Positions 33,963 through 44,400 of a stretch of DNA of 64,000 nucleotides are shown here, in pieces. This stretch comes from Plectosphaerella cucumerina (Eukaryota; Ascomycota; Sordariomycetes; Glomerellales; Plectosphaerellaceae): assembly GCA_020746995.1 (NCBI GenBank), contig JAGPXD010000005.1:930001-994000 (forward strand). The letters are read 5' to 3'. Each line of letters opens with the position of its first letter. Position 1 is the first letter of the stretch. The notes under the pieces were generated by a model that was not told the DNA's origin, did no database searches, and worked only from the letters and a program-made list of their open reading frames with translations. Both the position numbers and the translations under genes were made by a program.

Positions 33963-36900
33963 TCATCGCGGCTTCAAAATTCCTACGCTCATCGCGGCTT
34001 CAAAATTCCTACGCTGTCGTTCTTCCGCTACTTTCCTCAACTTCTCTTGAAGCGCTTTGGGTACCTTGTCATAAACGACACCCGAGGGTGAGTGCCAAGT
34101 CCCGCCGACCAGGACACGGACGCTAGGGTCTGCATTCCTCTCAAGAAGCAGGTTGACAATCCACTGGTCTCCATCCTCGTACTGGTTCAGAGCCAATCCC
34201 AACGGCGTTGTGCCTTCAAGCTTGGAGTCTTGGATGTTCGGATCGGCGCCGCCATCGAGCAGCTGTGTGATGATCTGTTTCGATCGCTTCTTGACAGCAC
34301 CAACAAGCGGCTTCGGTAAACTGTGGTGTCCGAGGTCGGGATCTGCCTTGGCGGCGAGAAGCGCCCGAATTATGACAAGGTTCTCCCTCTCGACGGCGAT
34401 CTGCAAGGGCGTCGCGTATAATTCGGGGTCTTGGACTTTGCTGTACGTAAAGTCACTTATTGGGGCGTCTTTATGGGTACCACGCCGGTTGACGTCGGCG
34501 CCATAGTTTAGCAGCGAAACCGCGATATCGGTCCAGTTGTAGTAGATCGACAGACAGAGATGGCTTGGGTCTCGCATGCCGTTGGCCGGCGCTTTCCAAT
34601 TGAGGAGCAGATCCACGATGGCCGTGTACTAGAATCTCTCGGAGTAAGTAGCTATTCATATCACAGTGACCGAGGGCGGTCCGTGATGGAGAGACTTGCC
34701 CTTGAGATGGGAAACGGCTTTCCCGTTCCCTCCCACGTGTTTTTTGCCCTTCGCCTTTCATGCAACCGATGCATCAGGAGGTCGAGAGAGGTCCACTGGC
34801 TCCACGCCCGCTCGGGAGCTACAACCTCGTCCTGGGCGCTGGCACCCATCCAGAAGAGTCCCGATGCAGCATTCGTATCGTGGCCGCGAGCCCAGATGAC
34901 TCTATGCAGTGACTGGTTCAAGACGGACCTTGAGTTTTTCAGGATTTCGGTGCCTGGCAAAATCTTTGCGCCGTTTCTCAAATCCGAGACAACGTCGGCA
35001 GTCTCGTCGAGATGGTTGTTCCCTTGATCGAAGATGGTATCCTGCTTCACCACCCACGCCAGTAGGGCCTCCTGGTCTGTGACTATACACCACTCAACGA
35101 GACTTTTCTTCGCGGATGTCCACGGGAGTCTGACATGCTGCAGCTGGCCGTTGGTGATCTTTCGGAGTAGATTGGCATCGGGCGTTCTGTTGATTTCATA
35201 GGCGATATGCTGGTGCCAGTGCTCGTTGGCATACTCCAAGAAGGCAACATCCTTTTCGCTGCTCTCTGTCATCGGCAGACGTTGTAGGTCGCGCAAGATA
35301 CGAGCAAGGTCCAGCTGGGGCGTCGTGCTGCCTGAATGTTGCTTGAACTTGGACAATGCCCACGCCAGGTTCTTGTTGCCCCCAGAGGACGCTGTCGTTT
35401 TGACGATGTCAATGATACCCATCGCATTCATCTCCTTTTGCTTCTTCACCAGTCGCCTGTCGTGGATGTTGAGGTTCAAGTACGTGATGCAGACGCCTCC
35501 CATGTACTCTTGTCCTTGTCTCATAGAGAAGGAATAGCGTGCCCTGATAGACTGGTCATCAGACACTGCTTCCTCATTATCCATCAAGTGGAGAATGGCG
35601 CTGTGGTGGATGAAGTAGACTGCCCCGTCCTCTTCGTCAACCTCCAAGACACCGCCACTGCAAGAGGCAACGGCAGTGCTCGGGTTTGATGGGAGGCTTA
35701 GGGGATCCCAGGTGGTGTTGTCGGGCGTCACATTAAGGGCCACCACAAGCTCTGTTGCAGTAAGAGGTTGAACTGCTGTAGCCACCAGCCGGAAAATCAA
35801 GGACTCATAGCGGTTGTCATCGATCTGCGCAAGAAGACTGTTGTAGACTCCCTCGAGAGTGGGCGGTAGCCGGTCCAGAAGCCTCTCGATGTCCCGGGGT
35901 GACAGGGCTCTTTGACGATAGAGAGGAAAAATGGTCTCAATGAGCAGGGCAGCCCAGAGGTACATTCCGTTCGCCCCCACAATGAGGGTTTGCTTGATGA
36001 TCTCCAGAAGCTGTGGAGATAAGCTGCTGTTTTGCGCGCGCTGGTCAACCTCTGCGATGATGTAAGCGGCCAGTTCGTCGTTCTTTGCGGCTTGGGCCAT
36101 GGAAATAGATCTGCAGGAGAAAGACAACATAAGGTCCTCCCTTATTCCGGTGGTGCGCCGCAACGATATGCATAGGCTCAAATTGAGCCTCCGACTGAGA
36201 CTGCCGAGTGTCTGCAGAAGCAGCTTGACCTCAGCCTCGTAGTCAACGCTTGGTATATCGAGACCATCCAACACGATGTAATTTGATAGCGGCGCCGGGG
36301 AGATGTGGTTAGTGATGATTTCCAAAAGCTTGCCCATGTCTGCGTCGAGATCAGTGATATCGTCCAGACATTTTCTTGCTTGTGTAGGCTCCATCTGATC
36401 GATAAATTGCTGAAGAATGCTGCCGAGCACCATGTTATGATCGAAACGAGTCGTCGTGTCTCTTTGGCAAAAAAATGAGGCAACCATGGGGCGGCCAAAA
36501 ATAGACCCGGATGCCTCTTCCGATGCAAGCATATGTAGGTCGCCGACAATGTTTGCCATCAGGACCGTTTTGCCGCTCCCCAGAGATCCGTGGATGAGGA
36601 GGGCCTGAGGGCCATCGTCCACACGCCATGCTCGATACACCTGGTTTTTGAATAGCCACTCGACGGACCCTTTTCTCCGTTCTCGTCGCCAGATGGACTG
36701 GAGCTCTCTGTGGCGCGGTGATAATCTCCGCATGAGTTTGTTTCGTTTGTCTTCGTAAAGCGCCAGTTTGTCGGCCTTGCTCTTGCTGTCGAAGACCTGC
36801 CGCATCCAGCCCACGTCTCGGGCCGTGGTCAGGGTCGTATCAACCGCGAGAGTCGTTACTGCGCGATTGATGCAGGCCGACCAAATGTCCAGCTGAGACT

Positions 36901-37553
36901 TGAGATCGCCGACATCCTTATCGAAGGACCGGGAGGAGATGATGGGTGAGACGAGTTGTGAGAAGGGAGATTTGGCCATGAACTCGGCGATGGTTTGACA
37001 GAGCTGAACGACGCAAATGAGGTACTCGCAGACAACGCCCTGCAGCTCATTCGACTTGGGGAAAAGGGCCGCAAGCTTCTCATGGTTCATCGTCGTTTGG
37101 CCGATTGTCATCCATATCATTGTTATCTTGTCGAAAAAGGCGGCTTGCGACGTTGCCAGCTGAGCGATGTCAGTTTCTTCATCTTGACAAAATCGTTGGA
37201 CGTCTTTCGCTTGCCTGCAGCGACACCCGAACGACAGCCCATACCCCGCAGGCAATCAAGTTCTGCGAGCCGCCGATGAGGACATCGCCGATGCTGGTGA
37301 ACACCTGCACCCGCTCCAGTATCTTGACCAGACGGGTCCCGAACGGCTTCCACCCCTTGTGGCATCGCGCGCCGTCCCTGTTGAGCTCCTCGGTGATGCG
37401 GATGGCGTCTTGCGGCACGGGCCGGGATTGCGATTGAAAGTTCTTGAACGCCACGGAGTGCTCGGGCGCTAGCGATGCGCCAAACTCGGAGACGGCTTGC
37501 GCGAGCCGGATCTCGGGCTTGAGCTTGCCCGCAGCGGCGATGGCTTGCTCCAT
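33963..37553 (-). CDS. NACHT-ankyrin STAND protein (fungal NLR-like), possibly decaying
   Basis: Exon 1 (37553-37215) encodes a helical N-terminal domain. A GC-AG intron (37160-37214, GCAAGC donor, CTGAC branch, CTCAG acceptor) joins it in phase 0 to a long exon that ends near 34700. A NACHT NTPase follows with Walker A GSLGSGKT and Walker B-like NYIVLDGLD, a winged-helix region (LDRLPPTLEGVYNSLLAQI) and C-terminal ankyrin repeats (LLLERNADPSV, LLDGGADPN, LLNYGADVN). The ankyrin region resumes at 34628. Between 34629 and 34700 lies either a second GC-AG intron (71 nt) or two frame disruptions. The full model is about 1,154 aa. Such proteins act in non-self recognition and programmed cell death. 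A 26-bp tandem duplication at the 3' end changes the last residues. Confidence 0.75.
33964..34015. repeat. 26-bp perfect tandem duplication in the 3' end of the NACHT-ankyrin gene
   Basis: Two identical adjacent copies (33964-33989 and 33990-34015). Since 26 is not a multiple of 3, the second copy shifts the frame and creates the present stop at 33963-33965. Confidence 0.95.
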
Positions 37554-38115
37554 GGTTCATGTCGTGCAGTCTCTCGATGATGATGTGGCGGATGTTTGTG
37601 TCGCGAAGAAGAGCAGACCCCGCAATTGAAGCGAGATGTGAGTTCAGCGGTCACGAGAGCCTTGCTTGCAGCGCAGCCTGGGCTGTGCATGCAGCATGCA
37701 GCAGCTCAGCCCCCAGCCACACCTTCTAATGTGTCCATCTCCAACCCCTGAACCAACGGATGATCCCTGCAGCAATCCCCAACCGCATCTTAGCTTGGGT
37801 TGCCTCACATGCAGTCGCCGAGACTCACCGAACATGAGCATTGTCACATAAGCTCCAATCATCGATGTCATAGACTTCGTAGTGGCTTGACGCCCCCGAC
37901 TTGACCTTCGTGTTGGAAAAGGGATACGGGTGTTATAGGCATTTTTCAGTGAAATTTGATTGGAGGTCGGTAGCATCCACGGCCCCGCGCATGAGCCGGC
38001 AAACGGTGTGCGCTGGAAGAAATGAAGATTTGGTGTGTGGTTCCTCGGTCATTTTCCCCTTCATCACAGACACGACGAATTTTACAAGTTTTCAGAATCG
38101 ATATACTTCTCTACG
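37554..38115. other. intergenic, 0.56 kb divergent region
   Basis: Between the starts of the NACHT-ankyrin gene and the BTB gene. A short stretch rich in GCAGC/GCATGC occurs near 37660-37700. No gene recognised. Confidence 0.45.
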
Positions 38116-39291
38116 ATGGATATGTCGGTCATCAAACAATCGCTACGTGATGCCGACACCGACAAAGACACCGCCATCAGCAGAGGCACTGTCAAACCCG
38201 ATATCACCCTCGACTCTCATGGAGACGTCGTGCTTGCAGTCTCGGAATCCATTTCAGGCCTGAAAAAGGAGTTTCTTGTGTCCTCTACAGTTCTGTGCTT
38301 GGCATCAGACTACTTCAAGACTCTCCTGACATCCGACTTCAAAGAGGCCTGCCAGCTGCGGACCGAGGTCTGCCCGACAATCACGATGGAGGACGATGAT
38401 GTCGACGCAATGCTTGTTGTCCTCTCAATCATGCACTTCAAGCATCAAGCATCTTGGTGCCATGAATTCACGGCCGAAAAGATTGCGTCAATCGCCGTTC
38501 TGTGCGACAAGTACGACTTCATCGAAGCACTCAGACCCTGGATTGCTGCGTGGTTGACTGTCACAACTGACACCAGTGTTGGCGACCTGGGAGTCCTGTT
38601 GTTGGCGGCATATCTTTTCCGGTCTGCCAATGCCCTGGAAACAATATCTGCCGCTGCGATACATCGGGTCAGCCTGCAGGCAGTAGAGGCATGGCCCAAG
38701 CAAAACTTCGTTGGATTATTACCGGATGACATCATGGGTTCGTAAATTACTTCGACTTCGTCAAGTTCCCCCCAATACTAATTCTACCCAAAAGATTTTG
38801 TGCAGCAAGGTGTACAATCGGTAGTCAATGGCTTGCACGAAGTACTGCAACGCGGCGAAAAAGAATTGCGGCACGACGATCAAGGAACCCACAAGATGAA
38901 ATCATGGAAATGCAACCTCTGCTATAGGCCCGCCACCGAACAACATTGCCCGGTCTATACAATCTGCACCAAATCTTCTCCCATTCAAGACCTTTGCACA
39001 TATCACGTACGAATAAGTCGATACTTCGCGGTTTTATCGCCCAGTGGCCTTTGGCCATCTGTGGAGCCATTCCGGACCCTTCCTGGAGCGGAAATTGTCG
39101 ACAAGCTCAAGTTGATCTCGAGCGCCAGAACAATTGAGGGGGTGCTCGAGGACCACCCTTGCTTGAAAGGGGAAAGATGCGAACTGCTACTGGTATTAAA
39201 AAGGACGACTGAGCATGCGGAGCGGATCTTGGACAACATCGAAGGCATCACGTCGGAGGAATTGCCCAATGTAGCGTGGTTGAAGCACTGA
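38116..39291 (+). CDS. BTB/POZ-domain protein
   Basis: Two exons (38116-38737 and 38795-39291) separated by a 57-nt intron give 372 aa. The BTB fold is visible near residues 30-130: DITLDSHGDVVLAV, the FLVSSTVLCLASDYFKTLLTS helix, and LCDKYDFIEALRPW. A C-terminal part carries SWKCNLCYRP. BTB domains mediate dimerisation and often link to Cullin-3. In filamentous fungi this class is expanded and mostly uncharacterised. A related gene with the same intron position lies at 51869-53033, on the other side of the large repeat gene. Confidence 0.82.
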
Positions 39292-41450
39292 TTTTTGGCG
39301 ATGAAGTACCAATGAACGAGAACTGTGGCAGTCAGCTTTCGTCCCATCTTGAGTTACTCACCTAGTTGTCATTCTGGATCGAAATATGAAAACTTAACGG
39401 AATGTGATGTTGTCATCCGAGAGGCTGGCTATCTACTTCCTCACACACAGCTTGGCTGTGCCTCCAGCTTTCGTCCGGTGTTGAGTTGGATGCACAGCAT
39501 CAATCTTTCGGAACATATCCTCCCCTCCTTCGCTTACATATAGGTCTAGAAGGAGGGGCGGCCTGGGAAGCTAATCTCCTTTTACCCCTTCTGGACAAAA
39601 CCTTGACCGGTAGTGGGCTTTTTGTGCTGGCCCGTCCAATGGAGCAACCCAGCTGGAAACTTGAGGCTGGCCAGATCCGCCACGCCGTCAAGTTAGCAAG
39701 CTGAAAGTGGTGTAGTGTTCTAGGGATCGCCTCACGCTACAAACGAGAAGCCTTGTGCGGCTGAGACGCCCACTTGATGGAGGATGAGTGGTTCGGCCCT
39801 TCATCTCCAATTCCACAAGTCAACTTCTGCCATGGGATGCTCTACGATAAGCCGGAAAGAATGATCAAATGGTCGCCACCCGCTTATTGAACGGACATCT
39901 CTCGCAATGCGACTGTGGCAGACAATTGAGAGCTCTCGGTCTCATCACCATGAACGACGTTCATCTGTGCCCCATCTTTCAAGCGACTCTCTGTAGTGCA
40001 TGCACCGTCAAAACAACCCTCCACCCGGACATCATCAGATTCAATAGCCTGCATCAAGACTCCCCGCCGACGGGAGCCCTGGAGGAGACGGATCACTTCC
40101 TCCGAGTACCTAGGTATCACCGGCCGCTCTAGGCATTTGATCCTACGTCCATCCCATCTTTCCCCACGTGGACGAAGCTGATGTGCTGCCCCGCGCCCGC
40201 GAATTGGAGCTTCCGTCGGACAGGAGAACAAAGAATCGCGGCTAAGGCCCACAGGAAGGTTCAAGACATTCTCGGTAGTGCCCGCTCCGTTTCTCAATCT
40301 ATGCTTGTGTCTAACCAAGTAGGCCCAAATCCCGGCACGACACCGTCACGACCACATGTCTGCCGACTCCGCCAAACAAACCAGACTCGGAAAGGCAGTA
40401 CGTCCGTGTGCTCGGTCGATGCACCACTCGCTCAAGCAGCCATACCAGGGCCCGGCGAGGCATAGCAGGAAAGCATCGCAAGCTTGGGATTGGTAGCTAC
40501 TGTACATCGACCGCATCATGGATGCCCGGCATTCCTTCCGATGCCGCAGTGCCAACCTGGAAGTGGAGGGTATCACCAACATCGCGGCACACACCGCTTC
40601 GAAGGCGCCCCATCGGGCCGTACACGAAAACTTGAAGCTGAAGTCTATTTCTTTGGTTTCCCCAGAGCTCGGAGGCACCGACAACTTGGGACCCAAGCGA
40701 CTTCGGTCCCGAACGGAAACCCCTGCCAAGACAAGAGCCGACGCAGGGCATTTTCCCACGACCCTTTCACGACAAAGTTCCCCGATCACACGCCAGCCAA
40801 ATACGGCTCGTCTCCGATGTCAAGACCTCTGCACGAGCGAGCCCGGCTCCAGTCAAGCTTTTGCCATAGGGCTGTTCCCCAGACTACTTGTCTCGTGGCC
40901 GACAAGCTGCTAGCTGCTGGCCGTGTCTCCACGATGGAGCTGCTGCACTAGCTGCCCGATTCTCGAGGGGACGACACGCTTGCTGGTGAAGAGCACCAAT
41001 GATGATGACGTTCACGGGTTCTTGACAAGGTTTGCCGTCGGTCTAGGCCAGTTGAGTAGGTGTTCTGGCCGGACTTCTCCGTCACTCGAGCATCTTGTGA
41101 ACGAGGGCGTGTGCCTTAGCCTCTTCTTTGCCTCCTGAGCTGCATGGTGATGGCCTCCGTTTGGCCTTGGGCTGTGATACCGGCACTGAGGTGCAGCTTC
41201 CCCGCGTTGGTGACGGCGTCAGCCGCAGGAACCTTCACTTGGCTTCCCACCGTAGCTCGAGAGATAGTCTGCTGGCTGTGCGTACTGCAGATTATGAGTG
41301 CAGAAAGACTCCAACAGCCAAAGGGTTTGGGAAGAGGAGGGTATATACCCTTTCCCCCAGCTGCCTGGATCCTTGACGAAGATCTGCCGCTGGCACCGAG
41401 TGTCTGAACAAGACAACGCTACCTCTTTGACATCAAGACACCATCCAAAG
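39292..41450. other. intergenic, 2.16 kb, upstream of the repeat gene
   Basis: Contains short ORFs on both strands without defendable coding features (for example 39869-40132). Apart from the TATA element annotated separately, no repeat related to the downstream array was seen here. Confidence 0.45.
41342..41347 (+). promoter_or_regulatory. TATA-like element of the repeat gene
   Basis: TATATA about 105 bp before the ATG at 41451, followed by a CT-rich tract. Confidence 0.45.
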
Positions 41451-44400
41451 ATGTGGCAACGCTATCGAATCCCCCTACTTGTCCTGGCCCTGTGCCTGGC
41501 CATCCTGTCCAACGCCCACCCAGGCGGCCATGGCAGTATGGCCAAGCGCCAGGAGTCAACTCTCGCCAGGAAGAGATGCTCTACGGGCAAGATTTTGTGC
41601 AACAACGAATGTGTCGACTCCAACACTAATATCAACTGCGGCTGGTGCGACAACAAGGTACATCACGTCCTTCAGTTCCCATGTAGAGACCGAAGCTCAT
41701 GTTGCTTTTGCAGTGCTCCAAGTCCCAGACGTGCTACAACGGCGCGTGCAAGTCCTCCACCCCGTCCTGCGCCTGGGGCTTCACCAGATGCGGCAACGAT
41801 TGTGTCAGCAAGCTCCTCGACGTCAACAACTGCGGTTCCTGCGGATACAAGGTGCGTCTTCGTGTCCCGCCCTCGCCCGGCTCTACCCATTGCCACTTTT
41901 TCATGCGCTGACGCAAGGAAACCTTCACAGTGTCCTGCAAACCACAAGTGCCTTGGGGGCTACTGTTTTTCCCTCTCCATCACCTGTCCCAGCGGCAAGA
42001 CCAAGTGCTCTGGTAGCTGCGTCATCCTCGGAACGGATGAGAACTGCAAGTCATGTGGCGACAAGGTACGCAGTCGTTTCTCACCTTCAGCTCGGCATAA
42101 GTCTGACATTCAACTTCATAGTGCACGAATGGGGATAAGTGCCAGGGAGGAGTTTGTACCAAGCCCCCTCCCGCTTGCACTCTCGGAACGAAGACAGACT
42201 GCTCTGCCTGCAAAAAGCCTGTGAGCCAAGACCCTCATCACCGCAATTCCTAGCCACCGCATTTACTAACTTTTCGAAGTGCCCAGGTCCACAGATTTGT
42301 CAAACTCAAGCTCCCGGGAAGGCCGGCACCTGCGTCGACCCGCCACCTCCGTGCACCCTTGGCACCAAAACCGACTGCTCAGCATGCAAAAAGCCTGTGA
42401 GACAGCTCTATCACGACATCAAGCTATGATGTTGGCTGACTCTGTATAGTGCCCTGGTCCCCAGATCTGCCAAACCTCCGCCCCCGGGAAGGCCGGCACT
42501 TGCGTCGACCCCCCGCCCCCTTGCACCCTTGGAACTAAAACCGACTGTTCCGCCTGCAAGAAGCCTGTGAGCCAAGGCCCCCTATACCGCAATGTCTTCT
42601 CAATGCACATACTGACTCTACATAGTGCCCTGGTCCACAAATCTGCCAGACTCAAGCTCCCGGAAAGGCTGGGACCTGCGTTGACCCGCCCCCTCCTTGT
42701 ACCCTCGGGACCAAGACCGACTGTTCCGCTTGCAAGAAGCCTGTGAGTCTCTGTCCAGTGTATATTAACCACGCCTACTGACTGTGAACAGTGTCCTGGT
42801 CAACAGATCTGCCAGACATCGGCTCCCGGGAAGGCTGGCACCTGCGTCGACCCTCCCCCGGTCTGCACGCTGGGGACGAAGACTGATTGTTCAGCTTGCA
42901 AAAAGCCTGTGAGTCAATCTTCAGTGCCTAGCCATCAGGTCCCATCTAACTCTGGATAGTGCCCCGGTCAACAGATCTGCCAGACATCGGCTCCCGGGAA
43001 GGCTGGCACCTGCGTCGACCCTCCCCCGGTCTGCACGCTAGGGACGAAGACCGACTGTTCCGCCTGCAAAAAGCCCGTGAGTCTACATCCAGTACTTTTC
43101 TATTGAATTCAGACTTACTCTAGATAGTGTCTTGGCCAGCAGATCTGCCAAACCTCAACTCCGGGGAAGGCTGGCACCTGCGTGGACCCACCGCCGCCTT
43201 GCACGCTGGGTACCAAGACTGACTGTTCGGCTTGTAAGATGCCTGTCAGTCTATACCTGGCTCCAAATGATGCAGCCATTGCTGATCTTAGAGATCTAGT
43301 GCCCTGGTCAACAGATCTGTCAGACTTCAGCTCCGGGGAAGGCTGGCACTTGCGTCGACCCACCGCCGTCCTGTACCCTGGGTACGAAGACTGACTGTTC
43401 GGCTTGTAAACAGCCTGTAAGTCCGTATCTATTTGCTAAGAAAGATCTGCTACTAATTCTGGTGATCTAGTGCCTCGGTCAACAGATTTGCCAGACTTCA
43501 GCTCCAGGGAAGGCTGGAACCTGCGTCGACCCGCCGCCATCCTGTACGCTGGGCACGAAAACTGACTGCTCGGCTTGCAAGGTGCCTGTAAGTCTATGCC
43601 TAGTTCTTGAGCACGAGAATCTCACTAAGTCTGAAAATTTAGTGCCCTGGTCAACAGATCTGTCAAACTGAAGCTCCGGGGAAAGCTGGGACCTGTGTCG
43701 AGCCGCCACCTGCTTGTACCCTCGGAACCAAGACTGACTGTTCAGCTTGCAAGCAATCTGTGAGTTCACGCAGCGATTCATGGGACCCTGAAAATGCTAA
43801 CATCGAATCCCAGTGCCCCGGTGATCAGATCTGCCAGACTTCAGCTCCAGGGAAGGCTGGCACCTGTGTCGATCCGCCGCCCTCCTGTACTCTCGGAACG
43901 AAGACTGATTGTTCAGCTTGCAAAAAGCCCGTGAGTCCTCGCTGTGCTTCTTTGTCTGTGATCAGGTTCGAATTAACCCTGGAATTTAGTGTCTTGGAGT
44001 ACAGATTTGCGACTCGCCAGGAGCAGGAAAGGCTGGCAATTGCGTCGATCCGCCGCCTTCCTGTACCCTCGGCACGAAGACCGACTGTTCCGCTTGCAAC
44101 AAGCCCTGCCTTGGAGATCAGATCTGCGACTCCAAAGCAGCAGGCCAGGCTGGTTCTTGCGTCGACCCCCCACCTTCTTGCACCCTTGGCACGAAGACGG
44201 ACTGTGCCGCATGCAAGAAACCTTGCTTGGGAGATCAGATCTGCGACTCGAAAGGAGTTGGACAGGCTGGTTCTTGCGTCGACCCACCACCTTCTTGCAC
44301 CCTCGGATCGAAAGCCCACTGCTCCGCATGCAACAAGCCTGTAAGTCTAGTCCTCATCGTCTGGCTTCTCAGAGTGCACAAGCTGATCCAAGTCTATCTA

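Noticed and set aside
34471..34761. Separate small gene inside the NACHT-ankyrin locus
   Set aside because: Its central part fits an ankyrin repeat of the host gene in another frame, so it is better explained by the splice or frame problem there.
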